DNA from: an uncultured Clostridia bacterium
Lineage (GTDB): Bacteria; Bacillota; Clostridia; Oscillospirales; Acutalibacteraceae
Length of the DNA stretch: 5,087 nucleotides
NCBI GenBank assembly: GCA_945869905.1
Contig: CAMBQD010000090.1
Span: 1 to 5,087, forward strand
Reading direction: 5' to 3'
Of this stretch, positions 1-5,087 are shown one piece after another (position 1 is the first letter of the stretch; each line of letters opens with the position of its first letter). Under the pieces are notes generated by a model. It was not told where the DNA came from. It saw only the letters and a list, made by a program, of their open reading frames with translations, and made no database searches. The position numbers were made by a program, and so were the translations under genes.

Positions 1-89
1 ATATGACCTGTACTGCTGATTGGCAGCCATTCGGTTATACCCTCAACAATACCGAGAAAAATAACCTTTAATATTTCAATAATGTTCAA
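1..89 (-). CDS. uppP: Undecaprenyl-diphosphate phosphatase, N-terminal 29 codons (partial)
   Basis: This is the start of UppP/BacA, the membrane enzyme that dephosphorylates undecaprenyl pyrophosphate so that the lipid carrier of cell-wall synthesis can be reused; its loss or overexpression changes bacitracin sensitivity. Only 29 residues are present and the gene continues past the left edge. The peptide contains LGIVEGITEWLPISSTGH, the family's signature first segment. E16, E20, S26 and H29 line up, one position earlier, with the E17, E21, S27 and H30 of E. coli BacA, which belong to the (E/Q)xxxE region and catalytic site. I chose the TTG at 89-87 because AAAGGGG ends 8 bases upstream, the same spacing as at the other genes here, and an in-frame TAA at 116-114 limits any extension. 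The other possible start in that interval, a TTG at 107, has no such ribosome-binding site. The gene has its own promoter at 133-161. Identity is secure from the motif even though the fragment is short. Confidence 0.9.
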   Translation of the reverse strand, partial: MNIIEILKVIFLGIVEGITEWLPISSTGH

Positions 90-97
90 GCAAATAT

Positions 98-104
98 CCC
101 CTTT
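98..104 (-). promoter_or_regulatory. Ribosome binding site of uppP (AAAGGGG)
   Basis: On the minus strand AAAGGGG is followed by 8 bases and then the TTG at 89-87. This site is what supports the non-ATG start of uppP. The downstream in-frame peptide matches the UppP N-terminus at the expected distance from the start. Confidence 0.75.
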
Positions 105-132
105 CAAGAAATTTTATTACTACTATACAAAT

Positions 133-161
133 ATTATACTAAATGCTATGGCAATTTGCAA
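133..161 (-). promoter_or_regulatory. Sigma-70/SigA-type promoter for uppP
   Basis: The minus strand shows a -35 box TTGCAA (161-156), a 17-base spacer and a perfect -10 box TATAAT (138-133). Transcription would start near 126, giving a leader of roughly 37 bases before the TTG start of uppP. The -35 box begins 2 bases after the T-tract of the preceding operon's terminator, so the two signals are packed back to back. This is read by eye from consensus and spacing only. Confidence 0.7.
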
Positions 162-162
162 T

Positions 163-193
163 AAAAATAAACCTCCCTAAAAAGGGAGGTTTA
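163..193 (-). terminator. Rho-independent terminator of the biotin carboxyltransferase operon
   Basis: A perfect 10-bp stem (TAAACCTCCC at 193-184 pairing with GGGAGGTTTA at 177-168, minus strand) encloses a 6-base loop and is followed directly by TTTTT (167-163). The stem begins 7 bases after the TAA of the oadA-type gene. On the plus strand no T-run follows the hairpin, so it should act only on minus-strand transcripts. Confidence 0.93.
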
Positions 194-199
194 AGACAG

Positions 200-1597
200 T
201 TATACCGGATGAACCTTTGTTTCTATGTTATCGTGCTTGCCGTCAAGTCCGTATTTTTCATCGCGTCTTTTTTCAAAAAACTTAACTGCTACCTGACCGA
301 ATTGAGCATAGGAAAGAACATCCTCCTCCTGCTCATAGAACTCTTTAATCTCATCCTTAAAGGAATCAATTGTATCTGTAATCAAATCTGCAGGACGGCA
401 GTCAATGATATCGTCGTCGCCAACAATTTTCTTTCTGAATTCAGGGTCAATTTCACAGGGAGTTTTACCGTACTTGCCTGCAACCATATCCTTAAATTCC
501 TTTGTTACCATCTTATATCTTTCACCCAGGATAACATTGAATACAGCCTGTGTGCCGACAATCTGTGATGTGGGAGTAACAAGAGGAGGATAGCCGGAAT
601 CCTTACGAACACGCGGAACCTCGTTAAGAACCTCCTCCAGCTTATCAACCTTGCCTGCCTGCTTAAGCTGTGAAACAAGGTTTGAAAGCATACCGCCGGG
701 TACCTGATAAAGAAGAGTGTTTGCATCAACACCCAGCATTTTTGGATCAAGAAGCCCTGACTTAAGATATTTTTCACGAAGTGGTGTAAAGAAATCACGA
801 ATCTCGGAAAGAGCCTTAATATCAAGTCCTGTATCATAGGGAGTGCCCTGAAAAGCGGCAACCATAGACTCTGTAGCAGGGTGTGATGTTCCCATGGCAA
901 GAGGGCTTATAGCTGTGTCAATTACGTCAACACCTGCCTCAACACCCTTGAGATGAACCATAGATGCAAGACCTGAGGTATAGTGTGAGTGAAGCTGAAT
1001 AGGAACCTTTACTGTTTCCTTAAGAGCCTTAACCAAATCATAGGTTCCGTAAGGAGTTAAAAGACCTGCCATATCCTTAATACAGATTGAGTCTGCGCCT
1101 GCATCCTCAAGCTGCTTTGCATAATTGCAGTAATACTCAATATCAAAAACAGGTCCTGTGGTGTAGGAAATAGCCGCCTGAACGTGACCGCCGTATTTCT
1201 TTGCGGCATTAATTGCTGTCTGCAGGTTACGAACGTCGTTAAGTGCATCAAATATTCTTAAAATATCAATACCGTTATCAATACTCTTTTTTACGAAATA
1301 ATCAACAACCTCGTCGGAATAATGGCGGTAGCCAAGCATATTCTGACCGCGGAAAAGCATCTGCAATTTTGTATTGGGACATTTTTCACGGATTAACCTA
1401 AGTCTGTCCCATGGGTCCTCATTTAAAAATCTAAGGCAGGAATCAAAGGTGGCACCGCCCCAGCATTCAAGGGAATGGTAACCAATCTTGTCCATTTTTT
1501 CAAGAATTCCTGAAAACTCCTCAGTTGTCATACGGGTTGCAATCAAAGACTGATGGGCATCTCGTAAAACGGTTTCGGTAATACCAATTTTTGCCAT
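200..1597 (-). CDS. oadA: Oxaloacetate decarboxylase alpha / transcarboxylase 5S-type carboxyltransferase subunit
   Basis: This 465-residue soluble subunit carries a metal-dependent carboxyltransferase TIM barrel of the OadA / pyruvate carboxylase / transcarboxylase 5S family. Such enzymes move a carboxyl group between oxaloacetate/pyruvate and carboxybiotin. Visible active-site features are D13 in RDAHQS, K174 in CIKDMAG (the lysine that is carbamylated in the family), and H203 and H205 in QLHSHYTSG. These four match D17, K178, H207 and H209 of Vibrio OadA with a constant offset of 4. Roughly residues 285-460 form the conserved post-barrel PYC/OADA domain. Full-length OadA proteins are near 600 residues because they end in a biotin domain; this one stops before it, and the carrier is encoded separately just upstream. 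The ATG at 1597 is preceded by AGAGG with a 7-base gap, and the site lies against the upstream gene's stop, with 11 bases between the genes. It is the last gene of the operon. The family call is very secure; the partner reaction (decarboxylase or transcarboxylase) is inferred. Confidence 0.95.
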   Translation of the reverse strand: MAKIGITETVLRDAHQSLIATRMTTEEFSGILEKMDKIGYHSLECWGGATFDSCLRFLNEDPWDRLRLIREKCPNTKLQMLFRGQNMLGYRHYSDEVVDYFVKKSIDNGIDILRIFDALNDVRNLQTAINAAKKYGGHVQAAISYTTGPVFDIEYYCNYAKQLEDAGADSICIKDMAGLLTPYGTYDLVKALKETVKVPIQLHSHYTSGLASMVHLKGVEAGVDVIDTAISPLAMGTSHPATESMVAAFQGTPYDTGLDIKALSEIRDFFTPLREKYLKSGLLDPKMLGVDANTLLYQVPGGMLSNLVSQLKQAGKVDKLEEVLNEVPRVRKDSGYPPLVTPTSQIVGTQAVFNVILGERYKMVTKEFKDMVAGKYGKTPCEIDPEFRKKIVGDDDIIDCRPADLITDTIDSFKDEIKEFYEQEEDVLSYAQFGQVAVKFFEKRRDEKYGLDGKHDNIETKVHPV

Positions 1598-1608
1598 TTT
1601 TACACCTC

Positions 1609-1983
1609 TTAGTTCAATGTGATTATAACCTGACCTGCCTCAACGCTGTCACCTTTATTAACGCTGATTGAGGCAACTGTGCCGTCCTGAGGAGCCACGA
1701 TATCGTTTTCCATTTTCATTGCCTCAAGAACGCAGAGTACCTGACCGTTTGATACAGTTGCACCGACTGCAACCTTAATATCAAGAATTGTGCCGGGCAT
1801 AGGTGCTTCAACCTTAACACTGCCGGCTGATGCAGCAGCAGACGGAGCAGGTGCAGCGGCAGGTGCCGGAGCAGGTGCGGGTGCTGCAGCAACGGGAGCA
1901 GCCTGTACAGGAGCAGATGAAGCCCCCTCCTCAACAGTTACATTATAAGGTGTGCCGTTTACGGTAATAGTATAATTTTTCAT
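1609..1983 (-). CDS. Biotin carboxyl carrier protein (1.3S / MmdC-type)
   Basis: This small carrier (124 residues from the chosen start) holds the biotin that shuttles carboxyl groups between the two carboxyltransferases encoded on either side. Residues 1-20 form the short N-terminal segment MKNYTITVNG..., which in this family serves assembly with partner subunits. Residues 21-53 are a flexible Ala/Pro-rich linker, and residues 55-124 are a biotinyl/lipoyl-attachment domain. The biotinylation motif EAMKMEN is intact, with the modified lysine at K90. I place the start at the ATG at 1983-1981 because GGAGG (1996-1992) sits 8 bases before it. An in-frame ATG at 1998 would add five residues (MEDIK), but it overlaps the upstream stop as TAATG, has no Shine-Dalgarno of its own and uses the first G of the GGAGG. 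The gene is translationally close-coupled on both sides. A biotin ligase, not seen here, is needed to activate it. Confidence 0.93.
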   Translation of the reverse strand: MKNYTITVNGTPYNVTVEEGASSAPVQAAPVAAAPAPAPAPAAAPAPSAAASAGSVKVEAPMPGTILDIKVAVGATVSNGQVLCVLEAMKMENDIVAPQDGTVASISVNKGDSVEAGQVIITLN

Positions 1984-1991
1984 TTTTATAT

Positions 1992-1996
1992 CCTCC
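1992..1996 (-). promoter_or_regulatory. Ribosome binding site deciding the biotin carrier start (GGAGG)
   Basis: GGAGG followed by 8 bases and ATG at 1983-1981 has the same geometry as the AGGAGG-8-GTG of the first gene in the operon. It lies immediately after the TAA stop of the upstream gene, and this favours the 124-residue product over the 129-residue reading that starts at 1998. Confidence 0.8.
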
Positions 1997-1997
1997 A

Positions 1998-3314
1998 TTA
2001 TTTAACAGAATGTTTTCTCGGTAAAGTATTTTCTCTCTTACCGGCAAGCATATCAAGGGCAGAAATCACCCTTGCTCTTGTATCGGCAGGAGCGCAAATA
2101 TCGTCAACAGCACCACAGGCAGCCGCAGTAAATGGTGACGCGATGGTGTCAACATATTCTGCCTTAAGTGCCTCCCTGTCCTCGCCGTCGGCAAGCCTTT
2201 TATTAAACAGAAAGGCAACTGCCGAATCAGTGTCAAGGGGGGACGCAACCGCGCTGCCCCAAGCAATTGTAAGGTCGGAATTAGCACCCTTTCCTGCAAG
2301 AGTGATATAAGCACATCCAATAGCCTTTCCCGTGATTACGGAAATCTTTGGGCAGGTTGCGGTGGCATAAGCAGATGTAAGCTTGGTAAGTGCTGTAAGC
2401 ATCGGATTTTCTTTATCGGTAATAACGCCGTCGGCATTAACAAGTGTAATAACAGGTATTGAATATGCGTCACAAAGCTTAACCATTGCCTCTGCCTTAT
2501 AGGAGCAGGCAGGACAAAGAGCATTACCCTCAAAGGCAACAAATCCTACGGTTGAACCCATAACGGTTGCCAAAGCAGTTTTGCAGTTTGCTTTGGCATA
2601 TCCGCCCTTTAACTCAATAACAGACGCATCATCCGCAATTGACGCAATTATTGAAAGAGCATCGGCACCTGCTGACGCAACAGTCTGTGGTGCAGAAAAA
2701 TCAAATATGGGCGCAGGTGAAAGGTTATTGGAGGGCAATACGGAAATTATATCCTTAACTGCCTCCACTGCACTGTTAAAATCGTCGCATAAAACGTCAA
2801 CTGTTCCCTCTTTATAAGAATCCTCAGCAGTAACATCGCTTGGTGCAGAAACGTAAAAATCAGCATCCTTAACTGCAACAACAACATCTGCCATATTTGC
2901 AATCAAAGCAGATGTGCCGAGACATGCACCGGCAATAACCGCAATCTGAGGGCAGACACCGCTTAAAGATGTTGACGCCTTAACAAGCTCACCGTAAGCG
3001 TTAAGAACCTCAAAGCCTTCAGTAAGCTTAACACCGTTTGAATCAAAAATTGAAACAACAGGACATCCTGTTTTTGCCGCCAAATCATAAATCTTTTTTA
3101 TTTTAGCACAATGAGCAACGCTTACTGCTCCGCCATCAACAGTAACATCCTGTGAAAAAGCATACACAGCACAATCGTTAACCGTACCAAAGCCTGCGGC
3201 AACCTCAACATCACCCTGTTCGGATTTTGCATAAGCGTCAATCTGAGTAAAGGAGCCGTCGTCAAAAAGAGCCTCAAGCCTTGCAAGTGCCTTAGAATTT
3301 TTCAGTTCACTCAC
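1998..3314 (-). CDS. Divergent acyl-CoA carboxylase-type carboxyltransferase subunit (12S / MmdA / PccB-like)
   Basis: This 438-residue protein has two crotonase-fold halves in the manner of the carboxyltransferase of methylmalonyl-CoA decarboxylase (MmdA), propionyl-CoA carboxylase beta and transcarboxylase 12S, which exchange a carboxyl group between biotin and an acyl-CoA. Recognisable landmarks are LFDDGSFTQID (16-26), the YAFSQDVTVDGGAVSVAHCAKI stretch (51-72), LPSNN (193-197), the second half from about 217 with CDAYSIPVITLV (281-292), PKISVITGKAIGCAY (322-336), the SPFTAAACGAVDD region (393-405) and a C-terminal PRKHSV. It is about 80 residues shorter than typical relatives: the N-terminal helix is absent, and segments after the first half and before the second are reduced. 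Usual glycine motifs are altered: AGG becomes LGT (132-134), YGGAY becomes IGCAY (332-336), and DVPGFLPG becomes NADGVITD (293-300). The start is GTG at 3314, with AGGAGG 8 bases upstream. It is the first gene of the operon. The family is secure; substrate and even catalytic competence are open. Confidence 0.88.
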   Translation of the reverse strand: MSELKNSKALARLEALFDDGSFTQIDAYAKSEQGDVEVAAGFGTVNDCAVYAFSQDVTVDGGAVSVAHCAKIKKIYDLAAKTGCPVVSIFDSNGVKLTEGFEVLNAYGELVKASTSLSGVCPQIAVIAGACLGTSALIANMADVVVAVKDADFYVSAPSDVTAEDSYKEGTVDVLCDDFNSAVEAVKDIISVLPSNNLSPAPIFDFSAPQTVASAGADALSIIASIADDASVIELKGGYAKANCKTALATVMGSTVGFVAFEGNALCPACSYKAEAMVKLCDAYSIPVITLVNADGVITDKENPMLTALTKLTSAYATATCPKISVITGKAIGCAYITLAGKGANSDLTIAWGSAVASPLDTDSAVAFLFNKRLADGEDREALKAEYVDTIASPFTAAACGAVDDICAPADTRARVISALDMLAGKRENTLPRKHSVK

Positions 3315-3322
3315 TTTTGTAT

Positions 3323-3328
3323 CCTCCT
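3323..3328 (-). promoter_or_regulatory. Ribosome binding site for the GTG-started carboxyltransferase gene (AGGAGG)
   Basis: A full-consensus AGGAGG is followed by 8 bases and GTG at 3314-3312. No ATG near the start gives a better site, so the strong Shine-Dalgarno fixes a GTG initiation codon for the operon's first gene. Confidence 0.8.
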
Positions 3329-3383
3329 AATAAACTGTAAAAACAAAGAGAAAATTAAAAATTTCCAAATTTGCCTATTATAG

Positions 3384-3412
3384 ATTTTAACACTTTGACA
3401 ATATAATATCAA
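3384..3412 (-). promoter_or_regulatory. Sigma-70/SigA-type promoter of the carboxyltransferase operon
   Basis: The minus strand reads TTGATA (3412-3407), a 17-base spacer and TAAAAT (3389-3384). The start of transcription would fall near 3377, leaving a leader of about 60 bases. A perfect TATAAT at 3382-3377 is also present, but the nearest good -35 (TTGTCA) is only 13 bases from it, so I prefer the first pair. The interval 3315-3432 holds no gene; apart from this promoter and the ribosome binding site it is plain AT-rich DNA. The preceding terminator makes a promoter here necessary. Confidence 0.65.
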
Positions 3413-3432
3413 TATTTATTTTTTATTTTTAC

Positions 3433-3469
3433 AAAAAATATGCTCCGTGGAATATTCCGACGGAGCATA
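3433..3469 (-). terminator. Rho-independent terminator after the pseudouridine synthase gene
   Basis: On the minus strand TATGCTCCGT (3469-3460) pairs perfectly with ACGGAGCATA (3448-3439). The loop contains the palindrome GGAATATTCC, so the stem can be extended inward by a few pairs after a one-base bulge. Six Ts (3438-3433) follow at once. The hairpin starts 8 bases after the TAA at 3479-3477 and separates this unit from the carboxyltransferase operon. Confidence 0.93.
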
Positions 3470-3476
3470 AAGTATT

Positions 3477-4223
3477 TTACTGTTCAGGAGCCTCAGCAGG
3501 ATTTGCAGAGCGCAAAAGCTTTTTAACCTCATTATCCGTAAGCTCCCTTGATTTACCCGTTTGGAGCATACCTAATTTAATAGGTCCTATGGAAATTCTC
3601 TTAAGCCTTGCCACCTGAAGATTAACAGCCTCACACATTTTTCTAATCTGTCTGTTTCTTCCCTCACGGAGAATAAATTCAAGGACTACTCTGCCCTCCT
3701 CCTCAGTGATTACATTCACGTCGCAGGGTGCTGTTTTCCTGCCGTCAATTTCAATTCCGTTTCTGAGTTTTTCAAGGATATCATCATTAACAGACGGTCT
3801 TACCGTAACACGATAAACCTTGGCATAATTATGCTTGGGGTGAGTGAGAGCATTGGCAAAGGAGCCGTCGTTAGTTAGGAGCAAAAGCCCCTCCGAGTCC
3901 TTGTCAAGCCTGCCCACAGGATACACCCTAGCCTTAACATCCACCAAATCCATAACCGTTTTTCTGCCCAATTCGTCCGAAACGGTTGTAACATATCCTC
4001 TTGGCTTATTGAGCATAATATAATACATTCTCTCGGTTTTATTAATTTTTTTACCCCTAACGGTAACGATATCCTTTTTTGGATTAATTTTATCACCTAT
4101 GTGAGCAACGTGGCCGTTAATCTTAACCTTGCCCATTTCAATAAGCTCTTCACTTTTTCTGCGTGATGCAACGCCGCATTCAGCCATAAATTTCTGAAGT
4201 CGTACTTCGTTTTTGCCCGCCAT
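3477..4223 (-). CDS. rluB: RluB/RsuA-family 16S/23S rRNA pseudouridine synthase
   Basis: This 248-residue enzyme isomerises a uridine in ribosomal RNA to pseudouridine; by family, RluB acts on 23S and RsuA on 16S rRNA. Residues 7-50 are an S4 RNA-binding domain (VRLQKFMAECGVASRRKSEE...). The catalytic domain follows from about residue 66 and carries GRLDKDSEGLLLLTNDG (104-120), with D107 as the catalytic aspartate, then KVYRV (135-139) and REGRNRQIRKM (186-196), both typical of the RsuA/RluB/RluE/RluF group. The acidic C-terminal tail is short. The ATG at 4223 is preferred because it keeps the S4 start intact; GAGGAT (4239-4234) lies 10 bases upstream, inside the preceding coding region. The next methionine (M13) would cut the S4 domain. 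It overlaps the upstream carboxypeptidase gene by 44 bases and is probably cotranscribed with it. In Bacillus subtilis dacB and rluB are also close neighbours, which favours the RluB label; sequence alone does not separate RluB from RsuA. Confidence 0.9.
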   Translation of the reverse strand: MAGKNEVRLQKFMAECGVASRRKSEELIEMGKVKINGHVAHIGDKINPKKDIVTVRGKKINKTERMYYIMLNKPRGYVTTVSDELGRKTVMDLVDVKARVYPVGRLDKDSEGLLLLTNDGSFANALTHPKHNYAKVYRVTVRPSVNDDILEKLRNGIEIDGRKTAPCDVNVITEEEGRVVLEFILREGRNRQIRKMCEAVNLQVARLKRISIGPIKLGMLQTGKSRELTDNEVKKLLRSANPAEAPEQ

Positions 4224-5087
4224 AATATTTTACATCCTCGTCTGCCTCAATCGGCAGTCTTTCCACTAAATTTTCATTTGAATAAACATACACATATCCC
4301 AAAATGTCACCTGCTTTAACAGGGGCATACACAAAGGGACTGTGATATATTTCAAGCTTTAAATCAGAAAGTATATAATACTTTTTCTTATAGGACGCCG
4401 TAACGGTATTAACACTTGCTCCTACAATATTGATATTTACAGTATCGGAAATTTCATACTCATTATACTTTTTTTCGCACTGATTAAGCAGATTGATATG
4501 GTCATTCCAATCATCAGGGGCGCAAAGTGTAACGCAAATCAGCTTGTTGCCGTAATAATTTTCCGCCGAAACAAGGCATCTGCCTGCTTTTTCGGTATAT
4601 CCGGTTTTAACACCGAAAATGCTTTCGTCCATTGCAAGCAATCGGTTGTGATTATACACTGTGACCTCTTTACCGCTTATGGTGATTTTTGCACTTTGCA
4701 TAGAAACAATTTTGCAAAAAGCTTCGTTGTCAACGGCAGCGGCAGTAAGGATTGCCATATCATATGCAGTTGAGTGATGGCCTCCCTCATCAAGACCTGA
4801 CGGTGTTACAAAATAAGTATTTCTCATACCTATTTCACCGGCACGCTTATTCATCAGGTCGGAAAACTCCTTAAGTCCCCCTGCAAGATGATATGCAACG
4901 GCATTTGCCGAATCGTTACCGGATGTAAGCATCATACCCACAACAAGGTCATTAAGGGTAATTGTATCACTTTTCTTCAGACCTAATGATGAGCCCTCAG
5001 TCTGCAGCATTTCATCGGTTATTTTAACCGTTTCATCAAGCCTTCCGCTTTCAATAGCCAAAAGTGCCGTCATAATCTTTGTGGTGG
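4180..5087 (-). CDS. D-alanyl-D-alanine carboxypeptidase, peptidase S11 (DacF/DacB/PBP5 type), 5' partial
   Basis: This low-molecular-weight penicillin-binding protein removes the terminal D-Ala from peptidoglycan stem peptides outside the membrane. The window cuts the gene at its 5' end: the reading frame stays open through the edge, and its first visible codons give TTKIM, the end of the (S)TTK active-site motif, so the catalytic serine codon lies just outside. Counting from the first visible Met (codon 5073-5071), SGN is at 51-53 and KTG at 156-158, with the usual spacing. A PBP5 C-terminal beta domain follows at about 200-283. The protein then ends in a short polar tail with TGA at 4182-4180 and shows no amphipathic or transmembrane anchor. 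The missing N-terminus would hold the signal peptide. The Met at 5073 is internal, not a start. The gene overlaps rluB by 44 bases. DacF, DacB and DacA types cannot be told apart from this fragment, so no symbol is given. Confidence 0.92.
   Translation of the reverse strand, partial: TTKIMTALLAIESGRLDETVKITDEMLQTEGSSLGLKKSDTITLNDLVVGMMLTSGNDSANAVAYHLAGGLKEFSDLMNKRAGEIGMRNTYFVTPSGLDEGGHHSTAYDMAILTAAAVDNEAFCKIVSMQSAKITISGKEVTVYNHNRLLAMDESIFGVKTGYTEKAGRCLVSAENYYGNKLICVTLCAPDDWNDHINLLNQCEKKYNEYEISDTVNINIVGASVNTVTASYKKKYYILSDLKLEIYHSPFVYAPVKAGDILGYVYVYSNENLVERLPIEADEDVKYYGGQKRSTTSEIYG

Noticed and set aside
28..30. ATG at 30-28 with GAGGG upstream as the start of a separate small gene
   Set aside because: It is out of frame with the UppP motif that spans it, and the GAGGG bases are explained by the Val-Glu-Gly codons of uppP.
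143..568. Plus-strand open frame of 141 codons over the end of the oadA-type gene
   Set aside because: It lies antisense to a strongly conserved coding region, crosses the terminator and uppP promoter, and its translation shows no recognisable domain; it is a shadow frame.
1825..1923. Low-complexity GC-rich stretch that might look like a short tandem repeat
   Set aside because: It encodes the Ala/Pro linker of the biotin carrier, which is normal for the family; the base pattern follows from GCN/CCN codons rather than from a mobile or regulatory repeat.
2581..2817. Plus-strand open frame of 78 codons inside the carboxyltransferase gene
   Set aside because: It is an antisense shadow of the carboxyltransferase frame, with no ribosome binding site or family resemblance.
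3359..3372. AAATTT-CC-AAATTT repeat just downstream of the operon promoter, considered as an operator
   Set aside because: The motif is short and AT-only in an AT-rich leader, matches no regulator site I can name, and could easily arise by chance.
3315..3432. Possible riboswitch or leader RNA before the carboxyltransferase operon
   Set aside because: The predicted leader is only about 60 bases, AT-rich, and shows no stable stem or second terminator.
4498..4773. Plus-strand open frame of 91 codons inside the carboxypeptidase gene
   Set aside because: It is antisense to the region encoding the KTG motif and has no independent signals, so it is a shadow frame.

Overview
The window looks like chromosomal DNA of an anaerobic Firmicute, probably a gut-type clostridium of the Oscillospiraceae/Ruminococcaceae sort. 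The base composition is low to moderate GC, the Shine-Dalgarno sequences are strong (AGGAGG, GGAGG, AAAGGGG), intergenic DNA is AT-rich, and the products are clostridial in flavour: split biotin-dependent carboxyltransferase subunits and a D-Ala-D-Ala carboxypeptidase next to an RsuA/RluB pseudouridine synthase. The assignment comes from gene content and signals, not from a database search. Every gene lies on the minus strand, so transcription runs from high to low coordinates.

In transcription order: (1) 5087-4180, a penicillin-binding-protein-type D-alanyl-D-alanine carboxypeptidase whose N-terminus lies outside the window; it overlaps by 44 bases (2) 4223-3477, an RluB/RsuA-family rRNA pseudouridine synthase, which is followed 8 bases later by a strong intrinsic terminator. 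A new transcription unit starts from a sigma-70-like promoter at 3412-3384 and carries (3) 3314-1998, a short and divergent acyl-CoA-carboxylase-type carboxyltransferase; (4) 1983-1609, a biotin carboxyl carrier protein; and (5) 1597-200, an oxaloacetate decarboxylase alpha / transcarboxylase 5S-type carboxyltransferase. An intrinsic terminator closes the unit 7 bases after the last stop codon. A third promoter (161-133) lies directly against that terminator's T-tract and drives (6) the first 29 codons of uppP, which starts with TTG at 89 and runs off the left edge.

The central operon holds the three soluble catalytic parts of a biotin enzyme (12S-like, 1.3S-like, 5S-like) and nothing else. 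Its two ends are defined by a promoter and a terminator, and it lacks the membrane subunits (OadB/MmdB, OadG/MmdD) of the Na+-pumping decarboxylases. Its layout therefore resembles a transcarboxylase that moves CO2 between an acyl-CoA and pyruvate/oxaloacetate on the biotin carrier. However, the 12S-like subunit is about 80 residues short and has lost several normally conserved glycine motifs, so its substrate is uncertain. The two flanking units concern cell-wall carrier recycling and trimming (uppP, D,D-carboxypeptidase) and ribosome modification, and have no evident link to it.
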